Made by a program: the position numbers and the translations under genes
Shown: positions 40,045 to 49,363 of the stretch, piece after piece
Numbering within the stretch: the stretch's first letter is position 1
Layout: each line of letters opens with the position of its first letter
From: UBA2033 sp035345875
Lineage (GTDB): Bacteria > Spirochaetota > Leptospiria > Leptospirales > Leptospiraceae
Direction of reading: 5' to 3'
Length of the DNA: 64,000 bases
NCBI GenBank assembly: GCA_035345875.1
Contig: DAORDH010000003.1
Location: 124,001-188,000, forward strand
Notes under the pieces: generated by a model
The model's input: only the letters and a program-made list of their open reading frames with translations
What the model was told of the DNA's origin: nothing
The model's database searches: none

Positions 40045-41468
40045 TGCACGGTGTAGAGCGATTTAGAAAAACCAAAATTATTTGCACGATCGGACCAGCG
40101 ACATCCGACATCAATATGATTCGCAAGCTGGCTGAAGCAGGAATGAATATCGCACGACTTAACATGTCGCATGGCGATCATAAATTCCATGGTGAAATTA
40201 TTCAGAAGATCAAAAAACTGAATAAGGATTTAAAATATCCAATTGCTATTTTAATTGATACTCAAGGACCCGAGATTAGAACCGGGGAAGTGCATACCGA
40301 ACTTGATTTAAAAGTGGGTGAAATTTTTACCTTTCATGTAATTCCAGGTCAAGAGTCAGAAGAGAAATCAGTTTTTGTAAATTATACTGATATCATCAAT
40401 GATTTAAAGATAGGCGATAAAGTTACCGTTGACAATGGATTAATCAACCTTGTTGTTCTTGAGAAAAAAGAGAAAGAACTTGTTTGTAGAGTATTGGATG
40501 GAGGGAAGCTTGGAAGCCGTAAACATATCAATCTTCCAGGGATTAAAGTAAATATTCCATCTATCACACAAAAAGATTTAAAAGATATATTATTTGGTCT
40601 AGAACAAGATATTGATTTTATTGCACTATCCTTTGTTCGAAGTCAGGAAGATATTTTACAACTTCGAAAAATTATCGAAGAAAACGAAGCACATGCACAA
40701 ATTATCGCAAAGATAGAAGATGCCGAAGCAGTAAAAAATTATAGAGAAATTATTGCGTCAGCCGACGGAGTCATGGTTGCTCGTGGAGATTTAGGAGTAG
40801 AAGTAGAACTCGAAGAACTTCCAATCATCCAACGTCGTATTATAAAAGAATGTGCATTTCAAGGGAAGAGAGTAATAGTTGCGACTCACTTACTAGAAAG
40901 TATGATTCACAACCCATTTCCTACAAGAGCTGAGGTAACTGACGTTGCAAACGCTGTGTTTGAGGAAGTCGATGCAATCATGCTTTCCGGTGAGACTGCG
41001 TCAGGTAAATTTCCAGTTCGTTGTGTGGAAATGCTTCATAAAATTGCAATGCGTATTGAATCGTCAGGCGGTGGGGTAGGTTACGTTCACAATCGAAGAC
41101 CTAGAAATAAGAAAGAAGAATTGGCTAGATCTGCAGCTCTTCTTGCTGACTCACTCAAATGCAATGCAGTCATTGTGATTACAAGGCGTGGAACTACTGC
41201 TAATAATATAGCAGCCTACCATCCTGAGCATCCAATTATTCATGCATTTACAAATATGACCTCAGTTCGTCGTAAGCTTTGGCTCAATCGTGGAGTATTA
41301 CCTTATCGTGTGGATTTTTCTAGTGATCCAGAAAAGACAATTGCGCTTGCGATTGAAACGCTTAAGAAAAACAACATGATTGCGCGGGGGCAACAGGTTG
41401 TTATCCTCTCCGATATCATTGCTGGGGAAGATCGGGTAGAGACGATTCAAGTTCGAGACGTAAAATAA
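40044..41468 (+). CDS. pyk: pyruvate kinase
   Basis: 474 residues. Pyruvate kinase makes ATP and pyruvate from PEP and ADP. Signatures: TKIICTIGPATSD (about 8-20), the substrate-binding MNIARLNMSHGDH, IDTQGPEIRTG, the ISAKIEDAEAV-like IIAKIEDAEAV with catalytic Lys, DGVMVARGDLGVEVELEELP and MLSGETASGKFPV. The C-terminal domain is complete (NAVIVITRRGTTANNIAAYHP). Its first base is the last base of the preceding stop codon, so translation is probably coupled. Confidence 0.96.
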   Translation: MHGVERFRKTKIICTIGPATSDINMIRKLAEAGMNIARLNMSHGDHKFHGEIIQKIKKLNKDLKYPIAILIDTQGPEIRTGEVHTELDLKVGEIFTFHVIPGQESEEKSVFVNYTDIINDLKIGDKVTVDNGLINLVVLEKKEKELVCRVLDGGKLGSRKHINLPGIKVNIPSITQKDLKDILFGLEQDIDFIALSFVRSQEDILQLRKIIEENEAHAQIIAKIEDAEAVKNYREIIASADGVMVARGDLGVEVELEELPIIQRRIIKECAFQGKRVIVATHLLESMIHNPFPTRAEVTDVANAVFEEVDAIMLSGETASGKFPVRCVEMLHKIAMRIESSGGGVGYVHNRRPRNKKEELARSAALLADSLKCNAVIVITRRGTTANNIAAYHPEHPIIHAFTNMTSVRRKLWLNRGVLPYRVDFSSDPEKTIALAIETLKKNNMIARGQQVVILSDIIAGEDRVETIQVRDVK

Positions 41469-41504
41469 CCGCCTGATTTTGTTTCGTTTTTAAAGATTCC
41501 CACG

Positions 41505-41520
41505 GATAAACACCGATGAA
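41505..41520. repeat. dispersed-repeat fragment
   Basis: GATAAACACCGATGAA is the reverse complement of TTCATCGGTGTTTATC, matching bases 1-16 of the window with one mismatch. It sits in the 166-base gap after pyk. Confidence 0.4.
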
Positions 41521-41634
41521 AAATGATATAAGACTCCGATTTTCTAATTTTATTTGTGTTTATATTACGACATTCAGGGAGAGTCCTTTTCTAAAGCAAA
41601 TTCAATGAGTTTTGTGTGGGAATTAATTGCTTAA

Positions 41635-44430
41635 ATGAAAAAAAATGTATTTCAATTCTTTCTTGCGTTTGCAATTACTCTTTCTCTTGCATCTATCGTT
41701 CAAGAAGAATTCTTAGACAATAAAGAAATCTTTCCTCACTTCAAAGAATATCTCCCAGATACATTAGAAGTGTTAGAAAAGGAATTCAAAAAAGAACCTC
41801 CAAAATTAGAGCAAGTCAAAACAAATCTATATGCAGGAAAAGATTATGAGTATTTAAATTCTTTTTTTGAAAAGCTCTCGAGTCTTGAAAGAAGCAAAGA
41901 TAGAGTTATCCGAATTCTGCATTATGGAGACTCGATGTTATGGTCGGATATGATTACATCTGAGATCCGACAAAGATTTCAGAAAGACTTTGGGGATGGA
42001 GGTAGAGGTTTAGTTCCAATTACAAATCAACTCTCTCGAAAAGTATTGTCACATAAAAATAAAACGGATGAAACTCAATTTACTTGGAGGAACTTAGATC
42101 ACAGACAATTTGTAAATCCACAAATTGGATTCTTGGGAGAAGCGGCTATTCCGAATTATTCGTTTGTCTCAATGCGACATGAAATAGACTCAGAGATTCC
42201 ATGGTCAAATGTAAAATTGTTTTTTAGAAGTCCCCTTCCAAATTCTCAGTTCAAATCAAAAGTATTATATAAAGTAAAACAAATTTCAAATACGGTTACA
42301 CTGGAAGATATTCCAGTGAAAGATTGGGAAATTAGTGATTCCAAGGATTGCAAAGAAATGGAGTTTGTTTTAGAAGATGGAGTCTCCTTTCAGTTAGATA
42401 TTACAGGGATGAATTCAACTCCGATTTTTGATTCAATTCAATTTGAAACAAAAGCTGGGATTTCGTATTCAACTGTTTCTAGGCAAGGAATAGAAATTAG
42501 TGATTTATTGTTAATAGAAGAAAAAAGTTTAACTTGTGGATTTACGCGATATAAACCAGATTTAATTGTTTTTCAGTTTGGTGTAAATGAATCTGAAAAT
42601 TTAGCGCGTAAAGCTTTTATTACGCCAGAAAAATATGAGAAAGATTTAGAAGACGTTATCCGGCGCTTTCAAAAAATTTTACCAAACACAAATATTCTAC
42701 TTATTTCTCCAATCGAGAGAATATCAAAAAATGAGAAAGGCATCTTTCAAACCATGCCTGAAATTTTATTTATCAGAGACAAACAAAAGGAAATCGCAGA
42801 GAAAAACAAAATAGCTTTCTTTGATAGTTTTACTGCTTTAGGCGGATCTGGTCAAAATGATGTGCTATATGAAAATGGATTTATGCAGCCAGATAGGACT
42901 CATTTAACTCGTAAAGGAGGGGAGTTCTTTGCAGAAATTTTCTATTCTGATTTTTTTACTCATTATAAGAAATTCAACGGGATTGTAGAAGAAACCAAAC
43001 AAGCGAGTCTAGAAAAATTAAAGAAAGAAAAGAACAAAGAAGTAAATTTTGTCTCCAAGGCTTATTTTTATTTTTTCCTATTTGTTTGGATTGTCTCATC
43101 CCTTCTTACAAGATATCCGGAATATAAAATTGGATTTCTAGCGATTGTCTCTTTTTATTTTTATTCTACATGGAATTTCTATGCAGTCTTTATTATTTTA
43201 CTTTCAACGGTTATAGATTATTTTTGCGGTCTGCAAATATATAAAAAAAGACAAACGGGAAAGAATGGTAGCGGCTATTTAATATTATCCTTATTGTCTA
43301 ATCTTTCTCTTCTTTTCTTTTTTAAATACTATGACTTTTTTGCAGGTCTCTTGAATGGAGTTTTGGTAAATGGAAATCCAATTCAAATTCCTCTTTTGCA
43401 TTTGATTTTGCCTGTTGGAATTTCTTTTTATACATTCCAGACTCTTTCGTATACGATAGACATTTGGCGAGGAGTATTGGTTCCAGAGACTCGAATGTTT
43501 CGATTTGCAGAGTTTGTTGCTTTTTTCCCTCAGTTGGTTGCAGGTCCCATCGTGCGTGCAACTGAGTTCTTGCCCGGTCTTAAAAATAGGGGAGAACATT
43601 TTTATTTAAACTCAATTCAATTTTCAAACGGTGTATTTCAAATATTAGTCGGAGTCTTAAAAAAGATTATAGCAGATCGCTTAGCAGCAGGAATAGTAGA
43701 TGGAGTTTATGCAAATCCTGATATGTATACAAGTCCTGAAATATTAGCTGCGATCTATGCCTATGGGGTGCAGATCTATTTTGATTTTTCTGGCTATTCA
43801 GATATCGCAATTGGTTCTGCTCGTATTTTAGGTTATAACCTTACCTTGAATTTCAATCGACCTTATACTGCTTACTCCATCAATGATTTTTGGAGGAAAT
43901 GGCACATATCGCTTGGAAGCTGGTTCAGGGATTATCTCTATATACCGCTTGGTGGAAATAAATCATTTGTATATCGTAATTTACTGATTACATTTATACT
44001 CTGTGGAATTTGGCATGGGGCTGGTATACCTTTTTTAATTTGGGGAATCTATCATGGAGTTTTGCTAGTTATCGAGAGAGGGCTCAAAATTGACCGGAAA
44101 GAGAATTATTTGATGAGACTCATAACTCTACATTTGGTTTTAATTGGCTGGATTGTGTTTAGAAGCGATAGTTGGCTTACCTTTCAGAAATTAATTCAAA
44201 ATTTATTTAGCTTTCATATGAATATACAAAATCTAGAACTATGGATTATTTTATTCTTGTTTGCCTATTATATTTATGAATGGATTGGGTTTAATTTTAT
44301 CAATCGGATTCAATCTTTATGGGAGAGTTCATCTTTTCTTTTTCAAGGTGTATTGGCTGGGATTTTGATTTTAATTGCTTATTATTTGCACCGAGTGGAG
44401 ATAAAGCCATTTATCTATTTTCAGTTTTAG
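41635..44430 (+). CDS. SGNH-hydrolase/MBOAT acyltransferase fusion protein
   Basis: 931 residues. After an N-terminal hydrophobic anchor (VFQFFLAFAITLSLASIV) an SGNH/GDSL-type domain spans about 90-450. It has LHYGDSMLWSD with nucleophile Ser100, DLIVFQFGVNESEN and PDRTHLTRKGG with Asp420/His423. A C-terminal MBOAT domain (about 475-931, about 11 membrane segments) carries LPVGISFYTFQTLSYTIDIWRG, FFPQLVAGPIVRA, YFDFSGYSDIAIG, DFWRKWHISLGSWFRDYLYIPLGGN and CGIWHGAG with the catalytic His794. Joining both partners in one chain contrasts with the separate MBOAT and SGNH genes at 32777-36049. A role in acylating a surface glycan is likely. Confidence 0.85.
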   Translation: MKKNVFQFFLAFAITLSLASIVQEEFLDNKEIFPHFKEYLPDTLEVLEKEFKKEPPKLEQVKTNLYAGKDYEYLNSFFEKLSSLERSKDRVIRILHYGDSMLWSDMITSEIRQRFQKDFGDGGRGLVPITNQLSRKVLSHKNKTDETQFTWRNLDHRQFVNPQIGFLGEAAIPNYSFVSMRHEIDSEIPWSNVKLFFRSPLPNSQFKSKVLYKVKQISNTVTLEDIPVKDWEISDSKDCKEMEFVLEDGVSFQLDITGMNSTPIFDSIQFETKAGISYSTVSRQGIEISDLLLIEEKSLTCGFTRYKPDLIVFQFGVNESENLARKAFITPEKYEKDLEDVIRRFQKILPNTNILLISPIERISKNEKGIFQTMPEILFIRDKQKEIAEKNKIAFFDSFTALGGSGQNDVLYENGFMQPDRTHLTRKGGEFFAEIFYSDFFTHYKKFNGIVEETKQASLEKLKKEKNKEVNFVSKAYFYFFLFVWIVSSLLTRYPEYKIGFLAIVSFYFYSTWNFYAVFIILLSTVIDYFCGLQIYKKRQTGKNGSGYLILSLLSNLSLLFFFKYYDFFAGLLNGVLVNGNPIQIPLLHLILPVGISFYTFQTLSYTIDIWRGVLVPETRMFRFAEFVAFFPQLVAGPIVRATEFLPGLKNRGEHFYLNSIQFSNGVFQILVGVLKKIIADRLAAGIVDGVYANPDMYTSPEILAAIYAYGVQIYFDFSGYSDIAIGSARILGYNLTLNFNRPYTAYSINDFWRKWHISLGSWFRDYLYIPLGGNKSFVYRNLLITFILCGIWHGAGIPFLIWGIYHGVLLVIERGLKIDRKENYLMRLITLHLVLIGWIVFRSDSWLTFQKLIQNLFSFHMNIQNLELWIILFLFAYYIYEWIGFNFINRIQSLWESSSFLFQGVLAGILILIAYYLHRVEIKPFIYFQF

Positions 44431-44506
44431 TGTATTTGAGTAAAAGTGGCTATTCACCGTCTGCCTTTTGCTTGACAGTAAATACAACTGGAATGAAAAA
44501 TTAAAT

Positions 44507-45148
44507 ATGAAGTATATTTATTATATAGCCCCGATAGCACTTGTGTTGTTTATAGGCTTTTCTTTTTTTAGTGATTTTACAAAACCCAAGAAAAAAAATG
44601 CAAGCACAGCACTCGAGAGGGCAGAAGAAATGTATTCAGAAAGTGCAAATGCAAAGAGAAAAAAAAGAGCAAGCGGCAAATCTCTGTTTGATGCTGATTC
44701 TAAATTCTTAGAATTTCCGGAAATTGGAAATGAAGAAATTGATTTAAATGCTCCTCTCACACCAGAAGAGCGAGAAAAGAGAAGAAAATTTATTATCGAG
44801 AAAGCTAAAAAGCTTGCTGATATGTTTCCAAATAATTCTGTCATTCCAAGGCATTTATCACCGGATGCTTTAAAAAAGTTAGAAGAGACAAATCAACGAA
44901 TGGCATCTATACAAAACCAACTCATACAAAATGAAAAAGTTTCTAAAGAAGATAAGCTTTTTTACTATAAAGAAAGACTTAAAACATCTAAAGACAGACT
45001 CGAAGTATTTAGGTATGCTCTTGGTCTAGAAAATAACGGTGTTTTTGATGAATCAAAGTTAGAAGGATTTTTAAAAGAACGTTATGATATATTTGTTGAG
45101 AATGAAAAAGCCTACGCAGATGAAATCATAAAAGTAGAAAAAGAATAA
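44507..45148 (+). CDS. membrane-anchored protein of unknown function
   Basis: About 213 residues from the ATG at 44507 (the open frame begins upstream at 44468). One N-terminal membrane segment (YIYYIAPIALVLFIGFSFF), then a charged, mostly helical region with ALERAEEMYSESANAKRKKR and a long amphipathic C-terminal half. Probably a bitopic inner-membrane protein facing the periplasm. It is 15 bases upstream of the three-domain gene and is the first gene of the likely operon ending with batB. No family recognised. Confidence 0.55.
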   Translation: MKYIYYIAPIALVLFIGFSFFSDFTKPKKKNASTALERAEEMYSESANAKRKKRASGKSLFDADSKFLEFPEIGNEEIDLNAPLTPEEREKRRKFIIEKAKKLADMFPNNSVIPRHLSPDALKKLEETNQRMASIQNQLIQNEKVSKEDKLFYYKERLKTSKDRLEVFRYALGLENNGVFDESKLEGFLKERYDIFVENEKAYADEIIKVEKE

Positions 45149-45163
45149 ACCGAGAGGACTAAA

Positions 45164-47485
45164 ATGAAACCAGCTTTATTAATTACCCAATGTTTACAAA
45201 ATGATTTTACAAAATTAATCGGCAAATTTGATCCATTCCCAAATTTACTTCATATAGGATATGATGAAGCTCGGAGGATGCTGAGCGAAAAAATAGAAGA
45301 GGGACCTGTTACAACGGTAATGGATTGGGCATATCAGACTCCTTCTGAAAAACTTACAATTATTCATATTAGAGACTGGCATAATCCAAATGATCCTCTG
45401 CAAAAAGATCATTTGCAACAATTTGGTGCACATTGTATTCAAAACACAGAAGGAGCTGAGTTTGTATTTGCAAAGTCAATACTACCAAATCGACCTCATC
45501 ATATAGTTAACGCATCCGGTCTAAATGATTTTGTAGATACAAATCTAGAAGAAATACTTTCTTCCTATAAGGATGAGCCAATTCGTGTCGGGATCATGGG
45601 TGTTTGGACGGAAGCGAAGGTAACCTTTCTTGCTTATGATTTAAAGACTCGCTATCCGAATTTTGAAATTGTTGTTTGTTCTGCTCTCTGTGCAAGTTCC
45701 TCTAGAACCATGCATTTTATTTCGCTAGAGCAGTTAACGTCAATTCTTGGGGTCAAGGTATTTTCTTCTATTGGAGATTTTACAAATTTTCTGACAGGAA
45801 CTCTTCCTAAGATAGAGCATAAGATCCAAGATTCAAAAGGAATACAGATTAAATTTTCGGATCCAAATTATTCTGTGTCGGATACAGATATGCAAATACT
45901 ACTTTATCTTTTTAGAGATGCAAAAGATGTAGAGTTTCTTTGTCTAGATGGAGGGTTCTCTGGAAATGTTGTTTTGAAGGCAAAAGCAATTGATAAATAT
46001 GGTCATACTCAAGTTCCAACAGTTATCAAGATTGGGAAAAGAGAATTGATTGGAAAAGAGAGAACTTCTTTTGAAAGAATTCAAGAAGTATTAGGGAATA
46101 ATGCTCCTAGTATTGTGGATTATGCAGAATTAGAAGACAGAGGAGCTATAAAGTATCGTTATGCGGCAATGCTTGATAATGGAGTGCTTACATTTCAAAA
46201 GTATTATGCAAAGATAGACGATATGGATCGTATTAAGCATAAGCTCGAAATTGTATTCAAGAGACAATTAGGTAGACTTTATGATGCTTCTACAAATGAA
46301 AAATTAAACCTACTCTCCTATTATGAATATTCAAATAAATATGCAGCATCGATTCGAAATAAAGTAGAGACTATTATAGGAACTAAGGCATCTGGCAATA
46401 CACTTAATTTACATGGGTATAGTTTTCCGAATGTTTGTAATTTTTATGAAATAGATCTTGCTACCTTACAAGAAAATATAACTCCGTATCATTTTGTTTC
46501 TTATCTACACGGAGATTTAAACGGGGCAAATATTATAATAGATGCACAAGAGAATGTTTGGTTGATCGACTTTTTTCATACACACAAAGGTCATATTCTA
46601 AAGGATTTAATTAAATTAGAGAATGATATACTTTATATTTTTATGAAGATTGACTCTTTGGAGGAATTCAAAGAGGCAGTTCATCTTATTGATATTTTGT
46701 TAAGTGTTCCGGATTTAGGCGAACCTTTAAATGAAAGTATTTCGAATCAATTTACATTTCCTCAAATTATAAAAGCATCTAGAACCATCGCTTATCTCAG
46801 ATCCTTTTATCCAGATTTGATCCATACGGATAGGGATCCTTATCAATTATTTGTAGGACTCATGCGTTATTCGATGCATACATTGTCTTTTGATGAATCC
46901 AATGATTGGCAAAAGAAATTGGCTCTCTATGCAGGTTCAATTTGTTCTGCAAAAATTAAAAATACTCTGCAATCTACCAAAGATTTACGCATTGATTTTA
47001 TTGAGAATCCATCGAATCAAAATGAAGGAAAGATGGGTCTTACAATTTTACCTGGCAGAAATGATAGAGCAAGAAGTATTGCAGAAGATTTAAGAGTCAT
47101 TGGTGAAAATAATATTACAGCAGTTATTTCTCTGATTACGGAACCGGAGTATGAAGAGTATGGTGTAGCTTCTTTAAAAGAGGCATATAAAAACGCGGGG
47201 CTAACAACGTGTTATTTCCCAATCATAGATCAAGGAGTTCCTGATTTTATCACTCTAGATAAAAATTTAAAATGGATGCATGAAATTCTGTCTAAAAAAC
47301 AAAACGTATTAATACACTGTGTGGGAGGTCTTGGTCGATCTGGAACAGTTGCCGCTTGCTACTTAATCCGTTATTACGGACTCAGTGCAAAGGATGCTAT
47401 AGCCCATGTGCGGAAGTATCGCTCTGAGCGAGCAATTGAGTCAATAGAGCAAGAAAAATTCATAGAGGAATTTGCAAATAAGTAG
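45164..47485 (+). CDS. three-domain protein: isochorismatase-like, kinase-like and dual-specificity phosphatase
   Basis: 773 residues, cytoplasmic. Residues 1-212 resemble the isochorismatase/nicotinamidase cysteine hydrolases (LITQCLQNDF with Asp14; Lys104). In the nucleophile motif, normally GVxTDxCV, the sequence is GVWTEAKV (146-153), so Lys152 replaces the catalytic Cys. Residues about 225-600 form an aminoglycoside-phosphotransferase/protein-kinase-like domain: VIKIGK (287-292), HGDLNGANIII (449-459) and WLIDF with Asp469, all apparently intact. Residues about 625-773 are a dual-specificity phosphatase with HCVGGLGRSG (Cys719, Arg725) and a possible acid Asp689. AGAGGA precedes the ATG. 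The MoxR ATG follows 4 bases after the stop, so the gene belongs to the moxR-bat operon. A regulatory protein that adds and removes phosphate is inferred. Confidence 0.8.
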   Translation: MKPALLITQCLQNDFTKLIGKFDPFPNLLHIGYDEARRMLSEKIEEGPVTTVMDWAYQTPSEKLTIIHIRDWHNPNDPLQKDHLQQFGAHCIQNTEGAEFVFAKSILPNRPHHIVNASGLNDFVDTNLEEILSSYKDEPIRVGIMGVWTEAKVTFLAYDLKTRYPNFEIVVCSALCASSSRTMHFISLEQLTSILGVKVFSSIGDFTNFLTGTLPKIEHKIQDSKGIQIKFSDPNYSVSDTDMQILLYLFRDAKDVEFLCLDGGFSGNVVLKAKAIDKYGHTQVPTVIKIGKRELIGKERTSFERIQEVLGNNAPSIVDYAELEDRGAIKYRYAAMLDNGVLTFQKYYAKIDDMDRIKHKLEIVFKRQLGRLYDASTNEKLNLLSYYEYSNKYAASIRNKVETIIGTKASGNTLNLHGYSFPNVCNFYEIDLATLQENITPYHFVSYLHGDLNGANIIIDAQENVWLIDFFHTHKGHILKDLIKLENDILYIFMKIDSLEEFKEAVHLIDILLSVPDLGEPLNESISNQFTFPQIIKASRTIAYLRSFYPDLIHTDRDPYQLFVGLMRYSMHTLSFDESNDWQKKLALYAGSICSAKIKNTLQSTKDLRIDFIENPSNQNEGKMGLTILPGRNDRARSIAEDLRVIGENNITAVISLITEPEYEEYGVASLKEAYKNAGLTTCYFPIIDQGVPDFITLDKNLKWMHEILSKKQNVLIHCVGGLGRSGTVAACYLIRYYGLSAKDAIAHVRKYRSERAIESIEQEKFIEEFANK

Positions 47486-47489
47486 AATT

Positions 47490-48518
47490 ATGACATCAGC
47501 ACAGAAAAAAAAGGTAGGATCAAACGAAGGAATGGAAGAATTAGTTAAGGTTGAAGAAATTCAAAAAGCAAAAGAAAAAATCAATGGACTACTAGAAGAA
47601 CTAAAGAAAGAAATTACAGGGCAAACAGCAGTTATTCGCAATATAACAACTTGTCTAGTTGCACAGGGACATGTTTTGCTAGAAGGAATGCCCGGACTTG
47701 CAAAAACACTTCTCGCAAAATCGATTGCGCAGAGTATCGATTTATCTTTTAAACGAATTCAATTTACTCCTGATTTACTTCCTGCCGATTTAATAGGAAC
47801 TGTCATCTTTAATCCAAAAACGGCAAATTTTGAAACAAGAAAAGGTCCAATTTTTACTGGAATTCTTCTCGCGGATGAAATCAATCGTGCTCCTGCAAAG
47901 GTTCAGTCTGCATTGTTACAATGTATGGAAGAGAGAATGGTTACTATCGGGGAAACAACGTTTCAGTTAGAGACTCCTTTTATGGTTCTAGCAACGGAAA
48001 ATCCTATCGACCAAGAAGGAACTTATCAATTGCCGGAAGCACAAATGGACCGATTCTTAATGAAGGTGAACGTTGGTTATCCGGAAGAGTCAGAAGAAAT
48101 TGCAATTCTAGGACAGCATGGAAGTGTTTCCGCGAAGAGTAAAGAAATTAAAAAATGTCTCACTCGAAAGGAAGTGCAAGAAATTTCCTCTTTATCGGAT
48201 AAAATCTACATCGATGAGAAATTAAAAAATTACATTGTGAAATTAGTTCGAAACACAAGACCGCAAACTTCTAAGTTAGACGAAATAAAGCCCTATGTTA
48301 AGCATGGAGTTTCTCCTAGAGCCTCCTTGGCACTCCTTCGCTGTGCAAGAGCAAATGCTCTTTTAGAAGGTAGAAATTTTGTAATTCCAGAAGATATTCG
48401 ATTTTCTATTTATGAAGTTATGCGACATCGTATGATTTTAACATTTGAAGCTGTTTCGGAAGATGTAACAGTTGACTCATTAATAAAAACGGTTTTAGAA
48501 GTAACTGAGCTTCCTTGA
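47490..48518 (+). CDS. moxR: MoxR-family AAA+ ATPase
   Basis: About 342 residues from the ATG at 47490; an ATG at 47532 is also possible. The MoxR core has Walker A EGMPGLAKT, the RIQFTPDLLPADLIG block, Walker B GILLADEINRAPAKVQSALLQCMEE, sensor I ATENPIDQEGTYQLPEAQMDRFL, and a lid domain with HGVSPRASLALLRCARANALLEGR. MoxR proteins act as chaperone-like ATPases with VWA-domain partners. Here DUF58, BatD-like, BatA and BatB proteins follow, the classical Bat arrangement. Confidence 0.95.
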   Translation: MTSAQKKKVGSNEGMEELVKVEEIQKAKEKINGLLEELKKEITGQTAVIRNITTCLVAQGHVLLEGMPGLAKTLLAKSIAQSIDLSFKRIQFTPDLLPADLIGTVIFNPKTANFETRKGPIFTGILLADEINRAPAKVQSALLQCMEERMVTIGETTFQLETPFMVLATENPIDQEGTYQLPEAQMDRFLMKVNVGYPEESEEIAILGQHGSVSAKSKEIKKCLTRKEVQEISSLSDKIYIDEKLKNYIVKLVRNTRPQTSKLDEIKPYVKHGVSPRASLALLRCARANALLEGRNFVIPEDIRFSIYEVMRHRMILTFEAVSEDVTVDSLIKTVLEVTELP

Positions 48519-48541
48519 CTTGTATAAGTAGGTAAAGTCTT

Positions 48542-49363
48542 TTGATACTCAAAGAGTTAGAAAAGTTAATTCAGGAAATTGAATTAAAATACAAAAAGAA
48601 GATTCGTAGTAACCGTGCGGGATCAATTCTTGTGAATCGATCAGGTAGAGGAATGGACTTTAAAGAGTCTAGGGTCTATATGTATGGAGACGATATTCGC
48701 TTTGTAGATTGGAATGTTAGTTCTAGAATGGGTGAGCTATATATTAAGCTCTTTCATGAGGAAAATGATCGAACGATTAATATATTTTTAGATATATCTA
48801 AATCTATGTCCTTTAGCGGAGCGAATTCTTATTCCAAATTTTTTATTGGGTTTCAGTTTTTAGCATTTATTTCTCTGCTTTCTGTCATGACTGGAGATCG
48901 TGTAAATATAGTTCTCTACTCAGACAAGATTGAGTATGTTGCGCCTGGAATAAAATCTAGAGTAGATGCCTATCGTATTCTCCGTCGTATTAACGAAACA
49001 ACTCCAAAAGGCAAGACTGATCATTTACTCCCACTCCAATATCTAAAAAATAAAATTCCGAGAAATTCGATTTCTTATATTATCAGTGACTTTTCTGGTA
49101 TAAACGATTTGAGTCCGTATCGAACACTATTGGAAATTCATGAACTATACGGAATTCGAATTAGTGATCCAATTGAAAATATGAATCATCCTGCTCTGAA
49201 AAGTTTTTTTGTGCAAAATATTGAAACTGGAAATGGAGGAGATTATTCCTCTACTTATAATTCAGATTCAGATATACTAAGCGAGTTTTATCGATCTAAT
49301 TTACTGAATCTTAGAACGGATTCAGATTTAGGAAAATCAATAGTGCGGTTTTTAAATAAATGA
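48542..49363 (+). CDS. DUF58-domain protein of the Bat operon
   Basis: 273 residues. The family signature SGRGMDFKESRVYMYGDDIRFVDWNVSSRMGELYIKLFHEEND is at about 35-80. It leads into a VWA-like fold with FLDISKSMSFSG. The start is TTG 48542. It is 23 bases after moxR and overlaps the next gene by 4 bases. It probably works with MoxR on envelope-protein maturation or stress tolerance; the exact role of Bat proteins is unsettled. Confidence 0.9.
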   Translation: MILKELEKLIQEIELKYKKKIRSNRAGSILVNRSGRGMDFKESRVYMYGDDIRFVDWNVSSRMGELYIKLFHEENDRTINIFLDISKSMSFSGANSYSKFFIGFQFLAFISLLSVMTGDRVNIVLYSDKIEYVAPGIKSRVDAYRILRRINETTPKGKTDHLLPLQYLKNKIPRNSISYIISDFSGINDLSPYRTLLEIHELYGIRISDPIENMNHPALKSFFVQNIETGNGGDYSSTYNSDSDILSEFYRSNLLNLRTDSDLGKSIVRFLNK

